Shown here: in pieces, positions 39,914-47,398 of the stretch
Layout: every line of letters starts with the position of its first letter
Numbering within the stretch: position 1 is the first letter of the stretch
NCBI GenBank assembly: GCA_045807125.1
Contig: JBJMHZ010000016.1
Location: 62,001-126,000, forward strand
Source: JBJMHZ01 sp045807125
GTDB lineage: Bacteria; Actinomycetota; Actinomycetes; JAWWOL01
Length of the DNA: 64,000 nt
Direction of reading: 5' to 3'
Notes under the pieces: model-generated
What the model saw: the letters and a program-made list of their open reading frames with translations, nothing else
What the model was told of the DNA's origin: nothing
Databases searched by the model: none
Position numbers and translations under genes: made by a program

Positions 39914-41057
39914 ATGAGCAGGAATCGCCGCCGGTTCGGACGCATCCGCCGCCTGTCGTCCGGGCGATACCAGGCCCGCTATAGCCTCGGCGACGGGCGA
40001 CTGCGCTCCGCGCCGAGCACGTTCGCCACGCTCGCCGAGGCAGAGCAGTTCCTCGCCGCGGTGGAGACGGAGTTGCTTCGCGGTACATCGTTCGACCCGG
40101 ATGCCGGCGACATCCGGCTCGACGGCTACGCCCCGCGGTGGCTGGACGAGCGCCCGGTCGAGCTGCAACCCCGAACCAGGGAGATCTACACCGGCCTGCT
40201 CGACCGTCACATCTACCCCGCCTTCGGCGCGACGCCGATCAACGGGATCACGAGCGCCGCGGTACGGACATGGCACGCCTCGCTGCGCGCGCACGGCGTC
40301 GGCCAGGTGACGACCGCGAAGGCCTACCGGTTGCTGAAAGCCATCCTGAACACGGCCGTCGAGGACGAGCTGATCCCGCGCAACCCGTGCCGGCTCAAGG
40401 GAGCAGGGATCGAGCGGTCAGCGGAACGCAAGCCGCCGTCGCTCGCCGAGGTCGAGCTGATCGCGGCCGCCATCCAGCCGCGCTACCGGCTGCTCGTCCT
40501 GCTCGGCGCGTGGTCGGGGCTGCGCTGGGGCGAGCTGGCCGCGCTCACTCGCCAGCGGATCGACCGGCTGCATGGGGTGCTGCACGTCGTGGAGGCAATG
40601 GTGCAGGCCGACGGCCGCGCACCGGCACATCGGTCCACCGAAGTCGGCGGCGGGACGCCGCACCGTCGCGATCCCCCCGCACCTGTGGCCGGAGATCGAG
40701 GGGCACCTGGCGTCGTTCGTGGGACCGGAGCCGACCGCACTGCTGTTCACCAAGGCGAACGGCGCGTCGCTGGATCGGGCGAACTTCCACATCTGGTGGC
40801 GGCGCGCGATCAAGGAGTCCGGGGTGCCGGCGTACCACTTCCACGACCTGCGGCATCTCGCCGCGACGATGGCCGCGGTGAGCGGCGCGACGACGCGCGA
40901 GCTGATGCGACGGATGGGCCACTCCAGCCAGCGGGCTGCGTTGATCTACCAGCACGCCACCGAGGACCGCGACCTCGCGATAGCCGAGGCGATGAGCCGG
41001 TTGGTGCAGTCGACGCCGCTGCCCGACGTGCGGGCGGCAGCCGATGGGCAAGCGTGA
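39914..41057 (+). pseudogene. tyrosine-type site-specific integrase, frameshifted
   Basis: Read from ATG 39914 it begins MSRNRRRFGRIRRLSSGRYQARY, has an AP2-like arm-binding region and a core-binding domain, and reaches the first catalytic Arg (WSGLRWGELAAL). Near 40620-40640 the frame must shift by one base to continue as PPKSAAGRRTVAIPPHLW. It then runs to the HxxR box (HFHDLRHLAATM) and the nucleophile Tyr (ALIYQHATEDRD), stopping at 41057. Total length after repair, about 380 residues, is normal. Position beside the tRNA marks it as the island integrase. A sequencing error in this GC-rich run is the alternative to true inactivation. Confidence 0.85.
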
Positions 41058-41357
41058 GCGACGACGTCGGCGCGAGGCGGCCGCGCTGGTCGGGTCGTCG
41101 CTCACGGCGATGCGCGCCCTCGGACGCCCTGAGCTGCTCCGGACGCTGGTCGCCCGCCGGCAGGAACTCGATCGGGCCATCGCCGACGAGGTCGACCGGC
41201 TGTCCGCCGCCGACGTCGGGTGGGGGAGATCGGGGCGGCCCTCGGCGTCAGTCGGCAGGCCGCGCGTCAGGGGGCGATCAGGCGACGCCAGATGCCCTCG
41301 CGACAACAGGCGTTGTCGCCGTCTCGGCGAGAGACAAGTGTGTACGACTCGAATTGA
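41044..41357 (+). pseudogene. small helix-turn-helix protein, frameshifted
   Basis: It starts MGKRERRRRREAAALVG, overlapping the integrase end, and continues with LVARRQELDRAIADEVDRLSAADVGWG. At 41221-41228 the frame must shift to read EIGAALGVSRQAARQ, a helix-turn-helix segment, ending at a TGA at 41355-41357. Downstream of actinobacterial integrases such small HTH genes are common. As written it is disrupted. Confidence 0.55.
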
Positions 41358-41379
41358 TTCTTCGACCGGGACCACTCGG

Positions 41380-41640
41380 TCACGGGGAACTGTTGTGACC
41401 GCAACGTCCGTGCCGGCGCTGCTCGACGAGCTGTTGCCGCCGGTCCGCCATCAACTTGAGCACGATGACGTGATCGTCGGGTTGCACCAGCTCCAGGTCC
41501 TTGCCGCGCAGCCCGGCGACGGCAACCGCGTGCGCATCGGTGTCGTCGGTCTTGCGGCCGCTGCCGCCGCCGAGCGCGCGGACCCAGGCCGACGCCGGGC
41601 CGGGACGTTGAGCACTGAAGCGGTTCGCCCGCGCGTGGCG
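41380..41640 (-). pseudogene. IS110-family transposase fragment
   Basis: The minus strand encodes GGGSGRKTDDTDAHAVAVAGLRG and DHVIVLKLMADRRQQLVEQRR, characteristic of the DEDD domain of IS110-type transposases. Upstream, LNVPA and PASAWVRALGG fall in different frames. The rest of the transposase is missing, so this is a remnant. Confidence 0.75.
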
Positions 41641-41744
41641 AGACCACACGTGGATGACGACAACGGACCGTCGGCGCGAGCAAGGCTGCAACTCAAAGAC
41701 CTTCACGTCCTATCGAGGCGGACGCCCAAGGTGGACCGAGCTAA

Positions 41745-43229
41745 TCAAAGGTCTGGGTGAGCGTCGGCAGTTTCGTCCGCAGCGGCCGCAGGTGGTAACG
41801 GGGCGTCGCGCAGACTCTGGATCATGCGCTCGTCGGCGACTTCCGCGGTCAGCGAGAGGTCCTGGAGGAAACGGCTGAGCAACTGTCGCGCCACGAACTC
41901 GACGAGTTCAAGGGTCGACTGAGGCGTGCCGTCGAGATCCGTCGCCGCGTACTTGCTGGGCGCGCGACCATGCACTACGTCTGAGCGGTAAGAGTAAGCC
42001 CGGGTCACGACCATCCGCGTGAAATCGGGCTTCCATTCGTCAGCTAGCAGGGCTGCCGTTCGCATGGCGACCTTGTAGGTCGTTTCGCCGGGTCCTCTGT
42101 CGCCGACGAGGGCTTCCAGGGCAACGCATAAGTCGACGACGCTGTCATCCGTGTCGTCCCGACGCGTGGCGGTGACGAGACGGCGGGCCGCTAGTCGCAC
42201 GCGAGACGGGAGCTTGGCGTCGCTGCTGCCGCTCACGTGAGCCCGTAGGTATTTCGTGTCCTGGGACGTGAGTTGGCTTTGCGGTTGCTCTGTCACGTGC
42301 TCGAGGCGCTTCGGATACCGAGGAATCACCGGGCCAGGGAGCAGTACGGGCAGGTCCGCGATGTACCCGTTGGCCCAACCATGCGGGCGGAAGACGAAGT
42401 GTCCGTAACCGCTGTGTCCGGATGTGGCGGCTGCGAGGGCTTGGAAGAACTCGTCGATCTGCTCGATCGGATACTGGCCGTCTAACGGATTTACAAAGCC
42501 TGGGAACGAGAACTCACAGCCAACGGTCATTCCTGGTATCACGAGGGTGTGGGTGGCCGCGCGAAGCGCCGCGGCGTGCTGTAAGGCCTGAGTCGTTACC
42601 GGCCATCGAGCTCTTTGTGTCTCGGTGCTCATCCGTTCGATCCGCCACCCATTCGGCAGGTCGATGAGGTCGTCGTCGAATGACACTCCGAGAATCGGAA
42701 CGAGCAGCTCAGACGCGAGGGCGCCGTGGTGGAGCCAGAAGTGCTCCAGCTCGCAGTAGACGTCAACCAGGTCGTTGGTGTCTGGCGCATTCCAGCCGTG
42801 TTGGTGCAGGTGCCGCTCTGCCATGTTTTCAGGCAATTGTGCGGCGCCAAATACGACGAAGCGCTGGCCCATCTCGTCGTCAAGTCGTGGGCCACCGAGA
42901 AATCGGGTGACCTGATCGTCCGCGTGTACAAGAGCGAGGAACTGGTCGAAGCCGTCAAGGTCTCGGTAGGCCACCTTGGCCGTCCACGAGGTGTCCAGGC
43001 TAAACACGCTGCCGTAGTTCGGGGGGCCGCTGGCAGTCTTGACCCAAGTGAAGGGACTGTCGCCTGGTGCTTCCGGATCCACAATCGGATAGCTCTGGTG
43101 CATCTCGAAGCGATGACCAGAGTCGTGGAGTCCGTGGAGCACGTCCAGCATGGCGAGGCTGACTCGCCTGGCCGCCTCGAAGAGATCAGGTCGCTGCGGC
43201 GTTGCATTCCGCTGGTTGCCTATCATCAC
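41745..43229 (-). CDS. HEPN-domain protein, ApeA-like candidate defence RNase
   Basis: 494 residues. The first 340 residues are an unrecognised mixed alpha/beta region. The C-terminal part (about 340-450) reads as a HEPN domain: VVDLCVALEALVGDRGPGETTYKVAMRTAALL followed by AYSYRSDVVHG, with an R-x4-H motif (Arg415, His420) expected of HEPN ribonucleases. The layout, a long variable N-terminus with a C-terminal HEPN, recalls ApeA-type antiphage proteins; that link is by pattern only. Base composition looks less GC-rich than core genes. IS fragments lie on both sides. Confidence 0.65.
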   Translation of the reverse strand: MMIGNQRNATPQRPDLFEAARRVSLAMLDVLHGLHDSGHRFEMHQSYPIVDPEAPGDSPFTWVKTASGPPNYGSVFSLDTSWTAKVAYRDLDGFDQFLALVHADDQVTRFLGGPRLDDEMGQRFVVFGAAQLPENMAERHLHQHGWNAPDTNDLVDVYCELEHFWLHHGALASELLVPILGVSFDDDLIDLPNGWRIERMSTETQRARWPVTTQALQHAAALRAATHTLVIPGMTVGCEFSFPGFVNPLDGQYPIEQIDEFFQALAAATSGHSGYGHFVFRPHGWANGYIADLPVLLPGPVIPRYPKRLEHVTEQPQSQLTSQDTKYLRAHVSGSSDAKLPSRVRLAARRLVTATRRDDTDDSVVDLCVALEALVGDRGPGETTYKVAMRTAALLADEWKPDFTRMVVTRAYSYRSDVVHGRAPSKYAATDLDGTPQSTLELVEFVARQLLSRFLQDLSLTAEVADERMIQSLRDAPLPPAAAADETADAHPDL

Positions 43230-43327
43230 GCAGGAATGGTGTCACAACGTCGTTGCATTGATCCACCGATTCCTCGCGTCGACGGGGTGACCTTGGCCAG
43301 GGTCTCGCTGGCGGCGGCGGTTTAGGT

Positions 43328-43556
43328 CTACTCGATCGAGAACACGACGGCCGTATGGAGGTCGTCGCTGGTGCGCCAGCGGTGGCGGTTCAGGACGTCC
43401 TTCTGCAGCAGCGCCTGCCAGGACTCCATGGCGGCGTTGTTACCGGCCCAGGCGACGCGCTCCATCGAGCCCTGCAGCCCCGCGTGTGTCAGGACCCCGC
43501 GGATGATCTTGCTCGGACTGCCAGGGCGTGGTCGCTGTGGACCACGGGCATTGCGG
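43328..43556 (-). pseudogene. IS3-family transposase (OrfB) C-terminal fragment
   Basis: The minus strand gives VVHSDHA, then in another frame GLQGSMERVAWAGNNAAMES and WQALLQKDVLNRHRW, ending at a TAG (43328-43330). These match the last part of the rve/DDE integrase domain of IS3 transposases. The 5' part is absent and the remaining piece is frameshifted. Confidence 0.75.
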
Positions 43557-43577
43557 ATGCAAGCGACAACGCCGCTG

Positions 43578-44081
43578 TCAACGCGCTTCTAGAAGCTGGG
43601 GTGCGGCCACTGTAATGATTAGAATGACAAGCGCCGCAACGCCGAATATCGAAAGGCCCAAAGCCCAAGTCTTGAAGCCGGGCAGGCGCGCAAGCGGACT
43701 GAAGACCCACGCGTCGGCCGGAGTCGCGTTGCGACGTCGGCGCCAGTCAGGACCATGGGCTTGCGGCGAAAGTCCGTTCGCGCTCTCGAACTCGGCTAAC
43801 CAGTGCGCGTCTGTAATCTCCGCTTGCCGATGCCGAGTCAAGATCTGAACCGTAAGAAACGTAGCGACGAGCGACAGGAGGCAGGCCACTGCCCTCGCCA
43901 GCCGTCTGCTTCCGGAATCAAGGGCGATGGTGAAGAGGAAGGCTTGAGCCGTGAGGCTCACCGCTGGGACCTGCCACAGGAGGTTGTCGAACTGCGCCCT
44001 GCGGGCGGCGACGGCCGCATAGACGGCTGGTGCGAGGCCGGCGTCGTCGCCGCGAGTGCTATCTGCTGGCATATCGGTCAT
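43578..44081 (-). CDS. small multi-pass membrane protein of unknown function
   Basis: 167 residues from ATG 44081. A soluble N-terminus (to about 30) is followed by a helix and hydrophobic segments LLWQVPAVSLTAQAFLFTIAL and AVACLLSLVATFLTVQIL, a charged middle region, and a C-terminal membrane segment TWALGLSIFGVAALVILIITV. Three to four membrane spans are likely. Within an island of candidate defence genes it could be a membrane effector, but I do not recognise the family. Confidence 0.6.
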   Translation of the reverse strand: MTDMPADSTRGDDAGLAPAVYAAVAARRAQFDNLLWQVPAVSLTAQAFLFTIALDSGSRRLARAVACLLSLVATFLTVQILTRHRQAEITDAHWLAEFESANGLSPQAHGPDWRRRRNATPADAWVFSPLARLPGFKTWALGLSIFGVAALVILIITVAAPQLLEAR

Positions 44082-44364
44082 GTTTAGATCTTCACGTATA
44101 CAGGCGGGGGAGGCAACCGACCACGCCGCTGACAACGCACGCCTCGGACGCGCGTCGCGCTTCTGCCGATGAGCGGATGCCGGAGAACTGTCGCTACCTC
44201 ATGAGCCGGCGGTGGGCCGCATGGACGTCGGGACGGCTGGTTCTACGCGAAGTCGGTAAGGCGAAGGTCAGAGCGCCTGCACCCTTCCGACTTCGCCGAC
44301 AACGTCACAGCGTCGCTACTGCACGTCATCGGTCGCCAGGGCGGGCGTGCCACAGTCAACAGTG

Positions 44365-45468
44365 CTACTTCCACGTCTCCAGTGCGCTGCCAACCACAGG
44401 TGCGTTCTTCGCCAGTGTGGTTCGCCAATCCAGTCGGCCCTTGTACTGCAGATGGCCGATGACGACAATGCGGGCGACGCCGAGTTGGTTGGCGACTTGG
44501 TCGACCCACGGTCCGCCAATCCTGGCTGGGACCTTCGGGAACGCGGACCGAAACAGCAGTTCCCCAGCTACGTCGTCAGCCTCCGACTCCTCAACGCCGT
44601 GCCCAACGCGCGGGTCGACGATTTCCTCGACGATGTAGTGCTGTTCGTCGACGTGCCCCTTCAGGATGTGACCGATCTCGTGCAGCAGCGTGAACAAGAC
44701 CTTGTCCAGGCGCTTGCCTCGCCCGGACAGGCCGATCACCGGATAGCCGTCGACGTACATGGCTCCGCCGTCGATCTTGGCTGATGGAAAGGCCTCGACG
44801 AAGACCAGACGCACGCCGGCCTCCCGGAATCGATCCGGAAGTCCCTCGAAGTCCTCCGACGTGTGCAGGGTCTGCGACAGGCTCCGGGCCAAGCCCCTGA
44901 GCTTCTTGTCGCTGTAGGGCTCTACCGGCGGTTGCCGTCGCGCCTGCCTGCGGACACAGGCGAACCAGGTGGTCTGCAGGAGGCTGAGGTCCTCGTGCTT
45001 GTTCGCGCGGCGGGCCACGGCCAGAAACGCCGGCTGGTCTTCGAGGGAAGCGAGCTCGTACAGCTCCATGACCTGCTTCGCGAGGTCATGCAGGTTGGTG
45101 GCGGTGAGGATGCCGCGCTTGCGGAGCAGTTCGACGGGGGCGTGCTTGCTGATCAAGGCTCGGGTGCGGACCTCGCTAAGGCGGGTCTGCGTCCCTGCGT
45201 CCTTCGCCTGCTCTGCCAGCAGAAACTGGTCCTGCAGGTTGAGCCACAGCTCAGCGCTGGTGTCGAGCGCCGCCGCGATTTGGGCAGCCGACTCGCGCGT
45301 GATCTCCTTCTTGCCGTTGATGATCTCAGAGACGAACTGGGTCGGTCGTCCGAGGATCACCGCGAAGTCACCCTGCGACCAGCCACGGGCCTCGAGCTCG
45401 TCGGCGAGCAGCTTCCCAACCGGGTCTTGGTCGATCGGCAGCGGGTCGTGCGCAGAGGTGGTCTTCAC
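44365..45468 (-). CDS. HTH (XRE)-ImmA/IrrE metallopeptidase protein, antitoxin-like
   Basis: 367 residues from GTG 45468, overlapping the upstream small gene's stop as GTGA. Residues about 17-75 are a HigA-type helix-turn-helix (WSQGDFAVILGRPTQFVSEIINGKKEIT). The C-terminal half is an ImmA/IrrE (M78) domain with the zinc motif LLHEIGHILKGH (His263, Glu264, His267). Such proteins repress and cleave regulators, or act as antitoxins. Coupling to a 99-residue gene suggests a toxin-antitoxin-like pair. It is read away from the ubiquitin-like operon. Confidence 0.85.
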   Translation of the reverse strand: MKTTSAHDPLPIDQDPVGKLLADELEARGWSQGDFAVILGRPTQFVSEIINGKKEITRESAAQIAAALDTSAELWLNLQDQFLLAEQAKDAGTQTRLSEVRTRALISKHAPVELLRKRGILTATNLHDLAKQVMELYELASLEDQPAFLAVARRANKHEDLSLLQTTWFACVRRQARRQPPVEPYSDKKLRGLARSLSQTLHTSEDFEGLPDRFREAGVRLVFVEAFPSAKIDGGAMYVDGYPVIGLSGRGKRLDKVLFTLLHEIGHILKGHVDEQHYIVEEIVDPRVGHGVEESEADDVAGELLFRSAFPKVPARIGGPWVDQVANQLGVARIVVIGHLQYKGRLDWRTTLAKNAPVVGSALETWK

Positions 45469-45764
45469 GGCGTTTCCGTCTCGGGGGAAAGGAGCTCGAA
45501 GACCACAGGGCCCTCGACGCTCTTGAAGTTCAGTCCGATCACGCGGCCCGAGCTCAACGTGGCCCGCGCCTTGGCGGGGTCGTCGCCGTGCGGCTCGACC
45601 CGCAGCATGCGCAGGTTCCGAAGATCCGTTTGAATCTTCGCCGCCCGTGCGCAGTAGTCGAGGCGGCGGTATTCCTTCGCCTCAGCATGGCTCCAGCCCT
45701 CCGGCCGGTATGCGTCGTCCTCGACGAGACGGCTCAAGGCCACGTCCAGGTACTCCCGATCCAC
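45465..45764 (-). CDS. small protein in toxin position, partner of HTH-ImmA gene
   Basis: 99 residues (MDREYLDVALSRLVEDD...), first gene of a two-gene unit with the HTH-ImmA protein. It may be a RelE/HigB-like toxin, as its length and place suggest, with a basic centre (RAAKIQTDLRNLRMLRVEPHG) and a C-terminal strand pair, but no family motif is clear to me. Confidence 0.55.
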   Translation of the reverse strand: MDREYLDVALSRLVEDDAYRPEGWSHAEAKEYRRLDYCARAAKIQTDLRNLRMLRVEPHGDDPAKARATLSSGRVIGLNFKSVEGPVVFELLSPETETP

Positions 45765-45867
45765 GCTGTCCGGTCTCCATCACCCGTGGGCTGATGACGT
45801 GTCTACTGGCATGGACGCTAGCGGCCCGGCGGCCATTCCTCTCGCTGACACGCTGTTCACATGTTCG

Positions 45868-45897
45868 TTAACAGGTCTTCACCGTATGGGTGATACT
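45868..45897 (+). promoter_or_regulatory. candidate promoter of the ubiquitin-like operon
   Basis: TTAACA, 18 bases, GATACT reads as -35/-10 elements about 95 bases before the Ubl start. The -35 overlaps TGTT-N4-AACA, and TCACC/GGTGA arms lie inside the spacer, so an operator is possible. The region is shared with the divergent HTH-ImmA unit, whose DNA-binding protein is an obvious candidate regulator. Pattern reading only. Confidence 0.3.
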
Positions 45898-45991
45898 CGT
45901 GATGCTACCCTAGGAGTCGAGCCCGGCCTTTCCGGGTGGACACAGCGGTCAACCCGCTCCGGGAGCCGCCGAGCAGAGGAGCACTACCGGC

Positions 45992-46300
45992 ATGAACATC
46001 ACCGCTACCGGCAAGGCCGACAACCCCGACCACGGCAAGGACGTCACGTTCACCGTCCACGACGAGGACGACGGCGCGTCTGGCACCTTCACGGTCAAGC
46101 GCGGCTCCAGCCTCGCCGACGCCATCGAAGACGCGTACGCGGCCGTGAAGCGGACCCCCGCCGAGGGCGACCAGATCAAGGGCGACGGGACCGGCACGCC
46201 GATCACCGCCGGCGCGCACGACACCGTCGCGGCGTATCTCGCGCACGGCGGCGTCCTCGCCTGGTTGATCTCCGGCCCGACCGGCGGCGCCACCCTGTGA
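45992..46300 (+). CDS. ubiquitin-like protein with Gly-Gly and short C-terminal tail
   Basis: 102 residues from ATG 45992, AGAGGAG 10 bases upstream. The pattern of strands (NITATG, VTFTVHDED, GTFTVKRG), a helix (SLADAIEDAYAAVKR) and late strands fits one beta-grasp domain. It ends in ISGPTGG followed by Ala-Thr-Leu, so Gly98-Gly99 would be exposed after removal of three residues, as in ubiquitin-like precursors. Its stop overlaps the E2-like start (GTGA). By order it corresponds to the Ubl of Bil/Bub-type operons. The beta-grasp call needs a structure prediction, because the sequence is divergent. Confidence 0.72.
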   Translation: MNITATGKADNPDHGKDVTFTVHDEDDGASGTFTVKRGSSLADAIEDAYAAVKRTPAEGDQIKGDGTGTPITAGAHDTVAAYLAHGGVLAWLISGPTGGATL

Positions 46301-46824
46301 CGTCGGCAGTGATCCCTGCGCACGCCCTCGCCCGGGCAGCCGCGGAAGCACACCTTCAGGTGCTGGCCCCGCGGCTGTCCGAGTGGGGGTGGAGCACCAC
46401 GTGGATCGGCGACGTGCAGCTGCGCGTCGACGCCCTCGGCGTCCGCGCCGACGGGCAGGCCGACCCCTACGTCGTCGACCTCGAGTTCTCCACCTACGAC
46501 ATCGAGCCGCCGCGCGTCCTGTTCGTCCTGCCTGACCCGTACGGGCAGCAGCCGACCAGCACCAGTATCTGGTGGCCGCGGTTCGAGGGGGCGCCACCGT
46601 TCGAGTTCGCGCTGCACCACGCCTACCCGTTCGAGAACGGGACCCGCCCCGGGCAGCTCGTCTGCTTCAGCCACAGCCGCGACTACTACTTCACCGGCCA
46701 CAGCCCGCAGCCCGGCCAGCGCTGGCAGCAGGGCAGGCACACCGTCGCCGCGACCCTCACCCGGCTGCGTCACGTGCTGACCGCGCCGTACTACCAGGGA
46801 CCCTCCGGTGCTGACCCTCACTGA
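46297..46824 (+). CDS. E2-like ubiquitin-conjugating protein
   Basis: 175 residues from GTG 46297. The N-terminal helix (LARAAAEAHLQVL) and strands lead to VLFVLPDPYG, and then to a single cysteine, Cys123, in PGQLVCFSHSRDYYFTG, followed by a Trp and a C-terminal helix HTVAATLTRLRHVLTAPYY. This is the order seen in E2 (UBC) folds: beta meander, catalytic Cys, Trp/Pro, helix. The HPN box of eukaryotic E2s is not obvious. Overlaps with the Ubl and JAB genes show a tight operon. Role: thioester carrier from E1 to target. Confidence 0.68.
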   Translation: MTSAVIPAHALARAAAEAHLQVLAPRLSEWGWSTTWIGDVQLRVDALGVRADGQADPYVVDLEFSTYDIEPPRVLFVLPDPYGQQPTSTSIWWPRFEGAPPFEFALHHAYPFENGTRPGQLVCFSHSRDYYFTGHSPQPGQRWQQGRHTVAATLTRLRHVLTAPYYQGPSGADPH

Positions 46825-47398
46825 CGCCACCTGGAAGCAGATGCTCGCGATGCTCGCCACGAGTCCCCCCGGTGTGGAGCGCGTCGCCTACCTCGACGGC
46901 GTCCGCACCGGCGACGGCACCAGCCCCGCCATAGGGATCGTCACGACCGTCTCCGTCCCGTACGCCGTGCAGAGCGCCGGGCACTTCACCGTCAGCGCCG
47001 AGGAGATGTCCCGCGCCGGCGCGCACCTGCGCCGCCATGGCCTCGTCCGCCTCGCCCAGGTCCACACCCACCCCGGGCACGACACCCGCCACAGCCCCAC
47101 CGACGACGAGAGCGCCTACAGCCGCAAGGCCGGCGCCGTCTCGATCGTCCTGCCCTGGCACGCCGCCGGCGACCCGTCCGCCGCCGACGGCACCGTCCAC
47201 GTCCACGACGGCTACGGCTGGCGTCAGCTCAGCCAGGCCGACGCCGAGGCGTTCATCCGCGTCATCCCCGCCACCATCGACACCCGCCCGACTCGGGTCA
47301 ATGCCGCCGCTGGGCAGCCCGGCACGAGTTCTTCGCGAGGCCGGAGGAGGTGGGGACCGTGGGCGACGATCTGGGCGCGCGTCACGCGTCGACGCTGA
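46808..47398 (+). CDS. JAB/JAMM metalloprotease (Ubl-processing / deconjugating)
   Basis: 196 residues from GTG 46808. The full JAMM signature is present: Glu24 near the N-terminus, His86-x-His88-Pro, seven residues, Ser96-x-x-Asp99 (QVHTHPGHDTRHSPTDD). It would cleave after the Ubl Gly-Gly, maturing the precursor and removing the Ubl from targets. The C-terminal 40 residues are basic and overlap the E1 gene. There are no rhodanese or other fused domains. Confidence 0.87.
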   Translation: MLTLTDATWKQMLAMLATSPPGVERVAYLDGVRTGDGTSPAIGIVTTVSVPYAVQSAGHFTVSAEEMSRAGAHLRRHGLVRLAQVHTHPGHDTRHSPTDDESAYSRKAGAVSIVLPWHAAGDPSAADGTVHVHDGYGWRQLSQADAEAFIRVIPATIDTRPTRVNAAAGQPGTSSSRGRRRWGPWATIWARVTRRR

